A stretch of 64,000 bases of DNA from Muricea muricata. Its lineage: Eukaryota; Cnidaria; Anthozoa; Malacalcyonacea; Plexauridae. The notes beneath the pieces were generated by a model, which saw only the letters and a program-made list of their open reading frames with translations, had not been told where the DNA came from and made no database searches. Each line of letters begins with the position of its first letter. The first letter of the stretch is position 1. The stretch is from contig OY979716.1 of NCBI GenBank assembly GCA_963855995.1, positions 37,969,624 through 38,033,623 on the forward strand, in the 5' to 3' direction. Positions 21,430-32,033 of this stretch are shown piece after piece. The translations under genes and the position numbers were made by a program.

Positions 21430-23143
21430 TCAGCAAAGCGATATTGAGGAGCAGCAAAAGTAGTTTAAAGAAGGGCCAGGAAAGGTTTCAATGTGAAACT
21501 AAATGTGGATGCACATTGGAGTTGTTCGTTCTACAAAATTTAGATTTCCTGCAGTTAAAAAACAGTCTCGATAAAGTAGTTTTGAACCGCAAACCACGAC
21601 TTTCACACACAAGCAAAAAACAGTTTTGTGTGAAAAAGAAAATCCTGAGCTTACCACACACAGACTACCTCAATAGTATTCATCAATTCTCCAGACAAGT
21701 TCAAATATGTTTCTTGCAATACACCATTAGGATGCTTTGGAGCAGTGAAACCCCACTTCCTTTTTCCTAAAAACCCTTCTCAACATGCAGCAGACCTTGA
21801 AATGTTCGAGACGAATCCTGTGTCGCAGCCTTTTCTTTTGGATAAAATCATTGACTGTATTAGAGTTGATGGCGGGGTGGATGAAGGCCCGAGCCATGTA
21901 GAAGTGCAGTTTCTGTGGACAGAATGACATGTTAAAAAGGAAAAAGTCTGTACAATGGTCACTTCGTGATTTTCAGGGGGGAAGTTATTTGAATAAAGTC
22001 GAGCAGCAAAATGGCTGCCTTTCTGTCAGTCACGCAAACCTTTTCATTCTGTCCACTATTAAAGGTTCCAATATGGATGAAATGCGAAACAATGACAAAG
22101 TAAAGCAGAAAATAAATCTGGATGCAGCCACAGACATGTGTGGTTGATGGTTCACCTTGCTGTGGAACTGATATTCGCCTTACAAAGGGAGCAACAGGAT
22201 TAATTGCAGACTCTTACCAGCAAAGATGAGAAAATCTACTTACTTTTCTAAGGGGTCCTAAAAACAAAAAGATGAGCTTGATGAGAATAACCCTGAACAG
22301 TACAACTATTTCAAAATGATCTGGGATGTCAGAAACCGACACATAGTTCCTAACATGCCAGAGAATTACGTCTTTATGTTCTTGCCGTGCTTTGAAAAGA
22401 ATTGCCTGCTTAAGGTAAAAAAAAAAAGCTGGCGCTGGTATGACAGTGGTCCATCGCTTTCAGTTTTGCCACTTTGCAGACTCGCAACGACTGTGGGGTG
22501 GTAAATGTGACACCTGCTTAGGAGCATGTGCTGGCTATTACTTACCTTCAGAAAAAGTTGTAGAGTATGTAAAGAAAAATGGTTTTCAATGTCATGCTCA
22601 ACCACCATCATTAGTAATTAAAACATTGATAAAAGAAAATGCAAATCCCACCGAAAAAGACATACAAGGTTTAGCCAAGAAATGTCTTCTTAGCCTATCT
22701 AATACTCAGTACTTGGTAGACCATTTAAAAGCAATTGAACAACGAAAGGAATTGCGGTAAAAAGCCAGGAAAGTAAAAGGGCGAAAGCCAGGTGACGAAG
22801 CAAGAAATGGTAAGCAGAAATTATTTTAAATAATCAAAAAACTAAATTTTAATCGTATTTTATACTATTTTTGATAGAAACACATGTCTCTGACTTTGAA
22901 GAAGACAGTGACATTGACAGCAAGGAACTGTATTGGTTTTGTCAGGACGAAGAAGAAGGGTAAGGAAACTTTTATTCAATAATGCAGTTTGGAGAAAAAA
23001 ATCTGCACATAAATGGAAAAACATTTTTTAAGTTTATAATCCAGTGTGATAGCTGCGATTGTTGGTATCACTGAGAAGGTGTAAATATCACAGAGGACGA
23101 AGCACGAGAGATAGATGTATATTACTGTATGTTTTGTAAATAG
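21430..23143 (+). pseudogene. decayed multi-exon gene ending in a PHD finger
   Basis: Several frames carry one protein family that I recall from cnidarian genomes only as uncharacterised. Pieces in order: DCIRVDGGVDEGPSHVEVQF (acidic residues in a setting that could be an RNase H-like transposase core), GGSYLNKVEQQNGCLSVSHA, NYFKMIWDVRNRHIVP, a Cys cluster CDTCLGACAGYYLPS, and KKCLLSLSNTQYLVDHLKAI. GT-AG introns follow (exon end 22809, exons 22878-22959 and 23045-23143), and the last exons form half of a PHD finger: CDSCDCWYH and YYCMFC. Frameshifts and stops are frequent (21928, ~21975, ~22150, 22757). A TGA replaces the residue after WYH, and the first PHD Cys reads Trp. Function unknown; a chromatin-reading transposase-like protein is one idea. 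Confidence 0.55.
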
Positions 23144-23225
23144 AGGTGTGTTTATAAATAGCATTATTGCTTTTAATGCCAACCTTTCATGTTATTCTTA
23201 AGCAGTTTTAGCCTTCAAGGTTCTT

Positions 23226-23405
23226 ATAGGGCAGCGGCTACGTAGAAAAATTGTTCACTTTGTGATAAAAGCATGAAATTTGGTACACTTAGTCACCAAG
23301 TATGTGTCATAAGATATTGACATAATGCCATCCTGATTACTTTGCTGAGTCAAGTTAAAGGGATGTTTGTATTTTAGACTAAAAACCACAGTACCCACCT
23401 CTAGT
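23226..23405 (+). repeat. left TIR of the 6.4-kb unit
   Basis: Diverged inverted copy of 29415-29590; best-conserved core GCAGCGGCTA and TTTGTGATAAAAGCA. Confidence 0.65.
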
Positions 23406-26323
23406 TATGAAAAAAAGGTGTATCGGTCATTTTAATCAGGCAAAATCAGATGGAACATTCTCCAAGTACTGTGAATCTCACTTTTCAACCATTATAACCC
23501 AATGAGGATCTAGCTCTGATTTTTCAGGGGGGGTAGTGAGGGGAATTTTGTACCATTTATATACAAAGACACAAGAGAATTATCACTTACTTTGACAAAA
23601 GATAAGTAAACTCTCTTTCAAGGCAGCTCTAGTCCCTTAATACTCTTACATCAATGATAAAGTACAAAAGCTAAATACAGTATAAAGTACGAGACAAGCT
23701 TTCCTGGTAAAATGGCTAAATGGCAGTTTATTTCATCACTATTTCCACTAAAATAGGTGTTACATTTATTTAAATGATCCCATGTGCTGGCTGATCGTGT
23801 CACTGCCACGAGTCAAGAAAAAAATGTCTTCATCGTGTATACATAACACAGGTTAAAGTTATTCTCATGTCTAAAATCATAAGAAAGACTGAAGTCCAGA
23901 CTCAAAGTGAATTTCATGCTCCCAGCTTGAACTCACGTATCGCAATCACAGTCGCCCCCACATTTGCCAGAGCAATGTGCAGAGACCAGGTTGGCCTTGA
24001 CACACTTACATCTTCCTCGGCACACCCTTTCTTTCACCTGCAGCGTATTAGTTCATAACACATCTGTTGAGCTTGCGCTAACACCATCCAAAACGGTATC
24101 CAACCTTTCGCCAACTGTGTCCAGCCCCACTCGGACGGGCTTGGGAGATTGGGCATCGCTACTGGGGAGTTTCCCCAGATGCCTCCTGCTTGGTAAACAG
24201 TACGTCTTGTGTGTTGGACGAGTGCTGCGTGTGTCAGGGGGATATTCTCTAGAGCTCTGTTTTCTTTGGTAAACAGCTCTTGTCTGGCCTGGTTTACTTT
24301 GATTTGTGATGTTGTCCTGCAATACTGTGGAAGGAAGAACCTTTCAATGTCATCCATTTGCTCATCAAAAATCCCGTCAGGGGTTTCCGCCAACGACATG
24401 AAGGTATATGTTATATGAGGAAACACATTCCACACATCCCAGGCAGTGATCTTTCATTTCTTACACAGAAAGGATACGGGAATCACAGCCAGTGGTAGCA
24501 TGGAAAGTCGGGAGAGCTTTTCTGCAATTTTGTGGGCAGGAATATACCAAAAATTCATGCCTGTTCCAAATGCGATCCAGGTTTCTTCCATACCAAATCT
24601 CTGTACTCCGGAAACAGCCAGTACAACCACATCGGTGTCTATGGTTCTGATGAGAACTTCGTGGCATCCATGGTGATGTGTATGGAGCATCATACAGGTA
24701 TCTGCTTTTTCATGTGAGCACTGGAATGCTGCTGTATCTGCCCAGGGTGAGCTGAGTACCAATTGGCCACATGTAGCGTAGATCTGTTTGCCATCTACTA
24801 CTGAAAGAGCTTTCAATTATCTGGCTAGAAATAAAAAAAGCTTGGTCTTGTTTTCATCAACCCTGAGGAAGCTTTCCCAATTCTTGGGTATTTTGGCCTT
24901 TGGCCCAACTTTGATACATGCCCCCGATCCTCGTCTTACTCTTGCTGACGACTTCAAACTGTTTTTCAAATACACATCCCATACCATGTCTATCCTTCCT
25001 ACAGGTTCGAGATGTTGCAGGACATGTGGTTTGAAGACGCAATCTGAATACCCCTTGAATGTCTGCACCATTATGGGTTTCAACATTTGAACAAGAACTG
25101 CACCATCCATGATTATGGCATCGACACTATGAGTTTCACTAGGTCCATCCAATAGTTTTTTCCAAGCACTTAACAAGATCTGACTTGCTTCCTCCTCTGA
25201 GTTTTTCTCCCCCGGACAGGGCTGGGAGTTGGGGCTGATTCTTGTATTTAAAGGATTCTTCAAGATTTCCATCTCGGCTTTGACATGCAATGTATAGATG
25301 TGAGAACAACGAGCAGTCGCTCTTCAATAATTCAACTTTTCTTTGTCTTTGGAGACACTCTTTCTGAACTTAGCTTTAAACAAGGGTAATTTGTTCTTCT
25401 TTATGCTATCTATTATCAGCTTTGTATTCTGGCCAAATCTCTCCTTGACAAAACTCTTGTACTGCTCAACAGCAATCACATGTGCTTTTCTCACTGACTC
25501 TACCACTTCTTTCATTATTTCTTTTGAGTCCAAAGCAATAAGATCTCGAGACAAGCACCAAGACAAGCTCAGCAATCATCCATCTCCTCAGCGCAGAGCG
25601 ATTGCTGAGAATGGATTTCTTGTCTTGCGAACTACAAAGAATCCTTTACAGAACTCCTCATCAACTTCTGGTAAAACTGACGTACATGGACAGAAAGCCA
25701 CCTCGCATAGTTCACATGGTCAATTACGAACATCCACGGTACTAGTGAATGGATCAAAGCCGTAAAAAGAGCAAAATTTCCCTCTCTGATTGATCGTACT
25801 AGCTGCAGTACAGATAATTCAAGTGAAAGAACTTGATTCCAGTATAGGAACTGCAGGTGAGATCTTCAACCCAGGCTGAGAAGGTTAGATGTTCCTCATC
25901 ACTTGAAACGGTTTCAAGATAGGAGTCATAGGGTTTACCCTGTAAGATAAATAGAGCAGCTGCAGTAATCTGATGAGCTCGCCTTTTTTTGTTAGGTGAC
26001 TTTCTTTTAAAAAAGAATCTGCTACTCCACTTGACGCAACTTCAAAGACGGCAGTCCAGCCACTCCCGTCAAGCCAGTAACCAAGTACTTTAAATCAAGC
26101 CATTTTAATGTGCAGGGCTCCAAGCATGATTACGAACTTGCTTTCTCCCTGAGTGGATGGCCAGTTTCATTGTATTTGCTTTGCAAGGGCGTAAAGCAGC
26201 TGGTCAAGAACAATGACAGGTGGCTGGCCTTCGTTGAGTAGATTCAGGGCTTGCTTGACTTGTTGGTGACACATAATGTTGATGGGAAGAAGTGGAATAT
26301 TATCTTCCCTGACAAGGTAAGCC

Positions 26324-26401
26324 CTTTGGATAGCAACAAGGACCAGTGACCAGATCTAATTATAGACAGATCTGATCACTGGTCCTTATTGCTATCCAAA
26401 G
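26324..26401. repeat. 34-bp hairpin inside the 6.4-kb unit
   Basis: CTTTGGATAGCAACAAGGAC with CAGTGACCAGATCT is followed, after a 10-bp loop, by its reverse complement with two mismatches (arms 26324-26357 and 26368-26401). It lies where the giant gene loses similarity, at the edge of an insertion. Confidence 0.75.
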
Positions 26402-27086
26402 AAGCGCTTGCCATTCGACGTTTTAAACCTGAACTCAGTCATGGAACTAAGGCCTCTGAAGACTTAATAATATTCAACTAACTCTATAATATATATAATC
26501 TCTTATCTATATGTACATATATATCATATTACCTTATTAATCTTCTATATATACTTGTGAAATGTAACCTAGCATCATTCCTGGAGGAGGAAACTTAGTC
26601 GAAAGCTAGATTATTAAAATGTTTATTTTTGGAGTAACCGTTGTTTTGTATACTGTAGTATCATATCTTAATTGTTCACTTCTTTGTTTCCTTTTCATGT
26701 GGCTAAACAAAATACAATGTTGTGATATTAGGCATATTTATCAGAAGTCTGATCTTAAATTCATTATGATTTTCTATTTCCAGAACTACATATCTAGTCT
26801 TAACTCATTAACAGGCAATTTGCTCCAGTGTACCCTATTTATCTTTTTGTCTAATGGCAAAGGCATCTTATTTGCTCAGCGTTTTGATAACACACCAAAA
26901 AACTAGCTGACATCTGCTTAAAAAGTCAGTTACAACTTCATTATTTTCCTCATATTTGAATAACATTTGGCAGCATTTGACTCGATTGTTTCCCTCTCTT
27001 GCACACCAACACTTGTTGAAAGAAAGATCTACCGTTTTCAGAATAAATCCAGTCAACACTAGTTGCGATTTCCAGGTTAGGTTCAG
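26402..27086. other. insertion between gene pieces, possible Penelope-type end
   Basis: Between the VIVLDQ part and the SYDRVL part of the giant gene there is ~0.7 kb with little recognisable family sequence. It includes CCTGGAGGAGGAAACTTAGT then CGAAAGCTAG (26579-26608), which resembles the hammerhead-ribozyme-like ends of Penelope-type elements (CUGA-box, short stem, GAAA). The core is not a perfect match. Confidence 0.3.
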
Positions 27087-29414
27087 CTAAAGATCCGTCA
27101 TCTTCTTTGCCCAAAAATCCATTCCCATTTCATCCGCCATTTTGATTTCGGGTACATGGTATGCAGGAGAGGCCGCGCGCATAGTTTTCTTCTTTTCACC
27201 AGAAAGGTAATCTTCAGTGATCTGGCGATCGACTCCCTTGTTTTCTTGGATTGGGTGTTGCACTAGTGAGATAGCCATACCATGAAATGAATCAGTCAAA
27301 GTTGTTGAGCTGGGATTGTGATCGATGTTGTCAACACCAGCTGTAGTGAAGAGAGTCTTGCAAAGTTTAGGCGGACAAACCACCCCTTCGTTCTCAAAGC
27401 GTGAGGTCACTGCATTGACCAAGTCAGTAGAAATGTAAAGCACTCGATCATATGAGATACACAAGCCAAGTTTGCAAAAGGCATCAATTAGAGTTCTCTT
27501 TCATGTCTCACCACGGATTTTAAGTGCAGTGCATATCGGTAGAGGGCATTCTTTTTCTTTGCTATGTTTTTTTCCTTTCCCTTGCTTGCTAATATTGTAT
27601 AGTAGGAATTCTGCGATGCTCTTATCTTTTTATCTTCCTCCATTTGGCCGCTTTGCATCTTGCTTGGACCTTTTATTATCATTTCAACAAGAGCGAGCAG
27701 GGATGCGGGGATGGAATTCTTCTGACAGTCAACGTCAAATGTTCCCAGAAACTTTTGCTTCACAGTTTCTGCATCTCTATGTACAATCTTTTCAACTTCA
27801 GCCATCAACAATGCTTCTGAATCATAGTCATGAGCACAGGCCTTTTGGATGGCGTCACCAAGCACCCAGAGATGGTATTGATTCAAGCAGGTGGTTCTTT
27901 AATCTCGTCCCGTTAACATGGATGCCTAAATCTTGTAATCTCGTAGTATACAATTTAACCAAGTCAGCAAGTTTAAACACAGGAGCTATCTCATCAGAAC
28001 TGCGATAATCTTCCACATAAGACACAAGTGATGCAAATCCAAGTCCATGTAAATCCGAGCATTTTCATTGGAATTTAATTTGTTTTCAAGAGTGCGAACG
28101 TCGTTATAATGTGAGGACAGACACTTGGCATGGTACAAAGCGTCAATTGCAACCATATCTCCAGCCAAACGTGTCGCTAGTAGATCAGGCCTTTCAAGCT
28201 TTTTCGCACTTTCTCAGACTTTTCTATTAATCTCTAGAGTAGATGCCCAGTGAAGACCCTGACTTCGAGCTAATTCATTACAGAATAAGCAGCGGTTGTC
28301 GTCAGTTCTTTTATGACCATCCTTACTTAATTGCCTCTTTCATAGGATTTTCTAACAGCATTTCTGGGCTTTTTAGTGGCTCTAGCTAATTTAGTTGAAT
28401 TTACTTTGACCTTGCATGATATATGCCACGATACCTTTTTCTTTAAAAACATGTTTTTAAAGCCACTTCCATCATCAAGCTGGTCTCTTGTATGTCAAAC
28501 GGCATACTATCAATGCTAAAAAACCCTCAATGTTTTGTGCTATCCGTTCGTACCCTGCTCCAAAATCGGGTCTTTGCAAAGTTCTGGGACATTGAAGCTT
28601 TTCACCAGTATCTTCTTGGCAAAGTATACACAATCCCCAGTCAATAGCGTTACTGATGCCTTCGGTCTCATTCTCTCTAATTCTCTCCCCTGGATGCTGT
28701 ATTTTCACGAATGCTTTTCTTGACATCTGATAATAGATAATTTTTTTTAACGTTTTAATCTCCTTAACTCTAATTATTTAATTAGATTCAGGTAATGGTC
28801 TCAAAAAACTATCTCAAACATACCTTCCTACATCTCTGTAAATAAGTGAGCTATTTCAATCGAACTTCGAACTGAGTGCATCATCTGAAAATTATCACAA
28901 ATTTGCTTGAATTACATCAATTTTCCCTACAAAAAGTCACAATGAGTTCTTAATTCCCCTTTTGTGGCATTTGTAAATATATGAATTCATCTTTGAAACT
29001 CACGTAAGTGAGAAAGGTGACAACAACGTGACTGGAAGGACTGCCAGTACTGGAGGCTGCCATCTTGGATGTGTCAACAGGGGGCCTGGGTCGAGTGAGT
29101 TTTTCTCCTGATCACTAAAACTGCTGAACTCCTCTTGATTACACATTTGTTTTTAACACTTTTTTCATTATAGGAGGCATTAGAAATAGTTTAGGATAGA
29201 TGAAAAAATTTTATTTTAATTTTTGTTTTCATTTTGCACTAGATTAAGGCCTTTTTTTTTACAAAATTAACAGTTTTGACATGCACAGTAACAAATTTTA
29301 AGCTCAAGTTTAAGTAAGATTTGTATAATCAATATTCATCTCACAACTTTTTTTTCATTTGACAGCATTTTTAACAGCTGCTATGAATCGATTCATCAAA
29401 AATATGACTTGGGT

Positions 29415-29590
29415 ATGTGTGGTTTTTTTATAAAAAATCAAAACATTGCCTTAACTCTAATACAAATAAGAAATCTGATTGGCATTAAGTCTTTGATTTG
29501 GCTTTGATCAGAACTACTTAAGCTCTTATTATGCCAACTTTGGTGCTTTTATCACAAAATGAACGATTTTGGCCATAGCCGCTGCACTAT
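29415..29590 (-). repeat. right TIR of the 6.4-kb unit
   Basis: Reverse complement begins ATAGTGCAGCGGCTATGG and pairs with 23226-23405. Confidence 0.65.
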
Positions 29591-29704
29591 TCTAAGGGGG
29601 TCTTACTTTGGGGTGAAAGATTTTTTAAATATGTATTTATAAATATGTTTTTCTGAAAACATTAATAGTAATTGCTGGAACCCCTGAGTATTTTCATAAA
29701 ATAA

Positions 29705-29830
29705 ACAACAATTGTAACTCTGAATAAAGCTAAAATTTTGATTCAATGTTTCGACTTTATCTAGTCATCATGATGAATAAATTGTCGAAATCTTGAATCA
29801 AAATGTTGTCTATTCGGAGTTGCCGTTGTT
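29705..29830. repeat. inverted pair with GTCGAAA-type motifs
   Basis: Two head-to-head copies meet at TCATCATGATGA. The minus-strand copy reads GATGACTAGATAAAGTCGAA then ACATTGAATC, and the plus-strand copy reads GATGAATAAATTGTCGAAAT then CTTGAATC. Each then runs to an outward copy of a GAATAaAGC...AACTC-like end. A GACT/AGTC stem between a CUGAUGA-like box and GAAA is hammerhead-like. It could also be a plain inverted repeat. Confidence 0.5.
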
Positions 29831-32029
29831 GTGTTGTTTAAAAAGTTACTGATCATGTTTTAAATTCACTATTCATATATCAACATAGCTTGTGTGATTT
29901 TAAAGATATGTTTTTCCATGCTATACTGCAGTTTTTATATGATCAAGTTTTTGTGTCTACAGTTGGGTAGTGCGTACTTTCGGAATATAACTTAATTGTA
30001 TGTATATACAGTATAGTTCATATTTACAAATAAAAAAAGCATTTGAAGAAAAAACACTTAAAATTTTAACATTTTTTCGTGTGCTGGGGGTAGGGGCATT
30101 TGTACCCATGCCTGCCCTGGGAAGGGAGGGGGGATGATGAACTTTTAAAGTTGTTTTTGCAAAGTCTCGGGGTGTCCCGGGGTTGTACCCTAATTTAGAA
30201 ATTATCTTATATGCATTTCAGGGTTGTGAAACGGGTCCCATCCGCTTGTGGTGGTGAGGGCAAATTGCGAACAAACTCCATTTTGGGGTTTAAATAATTG
30301 CCAAGTAGAGCAAACTATATTGCAGACTAAGCCGTGCTTTTTAGGTGATATGCAAATTATGGATACATTCGCAGTACATTTACACACTGTTGCCAATTTT
30401 AAGCAAACTTATTTCAATGTAAAAGCCGCTACAGGGAATTTATTTTGATGAAATATTTCCGTGTGTATGACTGTGTGTAGGGTTAACTCGGATGCAATTA
30501 ATGTAATGATAATGAAAATTAAAGTTGTCCTGACAGAGTGACAGCTGCCGGTTGACCTTGTATGCTGGGCTAATGTTTTCTTCGACAGTACTGGCCTGTT
30601 TTCCACTTTATTTATTTTTCACTATTTAAGAAGTACATAAGCCTGGAAATTTGAAACGCCCCTGAAGTTTAACATCTAGTATATATGTAATCCATTGGAA
30701 TTTGCTAAACTTTATATCCATTTACGGTTGATGCAATATTTGGTAACAAGTCTATCGTGGGCATCGGAATGAAAATTACAAAGTTAAATGCACTTTCTTA
30801 TTCTATGGCAGGATCAGAAAAGTTTGAAAACAGAAAAGACCAAAGTTTAATCAGATTTTAAGCATGTTTTCATTCTAAAATATTGGCAATAAATTTGCAC
30901 ACATATTTGTGTATTTAAATTGCCATAGCAAATGTGTTGGAAAATTTGCTCAACATTGCATGCGTGCAAAGGTGATGCAATGTTTAAACAATAATATTTT
31001 TTTTCAATTTTCGGTAGTAACTCTATCGGAATGAAAATTACAAAGTAAAATACACTTTTTTGTTCTATAGCAGGATTCGAAACAGAATCGCTGTGGCAAA
31101 CCAAAGCAGTGGCGAAGGCAGTCCGAAAATTTTGTCATGCTGTGCAAGCATTACTTTACTACTCGAATAATGTTAAAAGACCGTAAATAAATTAATAATG
31201 ATGACATACTTATACTAATACTTTGTTGAACCCAGCACCTTAAAAGTGAATTTTAAAAAATAATCAACTTTTGACGTATATAAAATATGAGGAAAACATT
31301 CCGCGTGGTTTGGGCGCAAAATTTGACCAATCAAATTGCTTCTATTGATATTGAAGTGAACTGACAAGGAAAATGTTTTTGAGGTGAAACAGGCAAGTTT
31401 TTGCTTAAAAAAAAGGTGAAGAAATGCAGATACTTGCGGTTGAAATAGATAAGTGGCACAACAAAACACAACTTCATCATTCTTAAATGATATTTAAAGA
31501 ACTGGGCTAAAAACAAGGCATAAAGACATAATTGTTACGTGTGGACAGATTGGTCAGCATTCAAAGCAGCTTCCGTACTTTATAGCAAAGCATCGCTTTG
31601 TTCTGAGCCAAAAACAGAGATACGAAGGAACATGTAATGCTTTAACGAGACGGTAGGTGCCTTTTGTTTCTTCAAGGTTTATTTTGTGACTGTTATAGTT
31701 TTGTTTGCATCTTTTCAAGCTTTCACTTCCACTGCAAAAATAGCCATGCAGCATTTTTATTCTGTGACTGTATTAAATCCATCATATTTATCTTGCTGGA
31801 CAATGTGTTTTTCATATTTATAACAAGTCTGTCATTTTTCACGAAACTTAGAAAAAAATGAATTAACCCCTAGGTATTTATTTAACTTAAGTTATTTTTT
31901 GTTTCCAGAATCCAGGATGCATGCTTCAAATTGTGTACCTTCATTAATAACACCTTGAAATACCGGTAAGTAAAACAATAAAATGATAGATTTACACCTT
32001 CTAATATGCTTCACTTGGATCAGTTTTGC
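29831..32029. other. 2.2 kb without a recognised gene
   Basis: AT-rich. A 57-nt stretch at 31909-31965 lies between TTGTTTCCAG and GTAAGT and could be a small exon, but nothing connects it to a gene. Confidence 0.45.
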
Positions 32030-32033
32030 TTAA

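Larger units (their letters stand above)
23935..28740 (-). pseudogene. giant protein with FEN/XPG-like nuclease motifs and Cys-rich tail
   Basis: One protein of perhaps 1300-1500 residues can be followed through many frames. N-terminal Cys/His clusters come first (WGLCILCQEDTGEKLQCP, SWHISCKVKVNSTKL, IDALYHAKCLSSHYN). Next are YDSEALLMAEVEKIVHRD, then SYDRVLYIST with VDNIDHNPSST and DSFHGMAISL, then VIVLDQLLYALAKQIQ, VIDHVNYARWLSVHV, and CSLFSHLYIACQSRDGN. A nuclease-like part follows: VDAIIMDGAVLVQMLKP, HEKADTCMM, LIRTIDTDVVVLAV and HATTGCDS. The end has AALVQHTRRTVYQAGG, then a Cys-rich tail (CRGRCKCVKANL, CSGKCGGDCDCD, 23935-24035) like a CXC/tesmin-type region. The acidic motifs (DG, HExAD, DTD, TGCD) follow the order of FEN1/XPG-type nucleases. 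Frameshifts, stops (for example TAA at 24817-24819) and an internal deletion near 25595 show decay. The family is widespread but, to my knowledge, unnamed. Confidence 0.6.
23226..29590 (-). mobile_element. 6.4-kb TIR-bounded unit with one giant gene
   Basis: The left end 23226-23405 (ATAGGGCAGCGGCTACG..., TTTGTGATAAAAGCA, AACCACAGTACCCA) and the reverse complement of the right end 29415-29590 (ATAGTGCAGCGGCTATG..., TTTGTGATAAAAGCACC, AACCACACATACCCA) align over ~180 bp with many substitutions. The only large gene inside is the decayed minus-strand gene 23935-28740. If TIRs start at TAG, the flanks TTCTTA and TTCTAA could be a decayed 6-bp target duplication. That is weak. I cannot place it in a named transposon superfamily. 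Confidence 0.6.
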
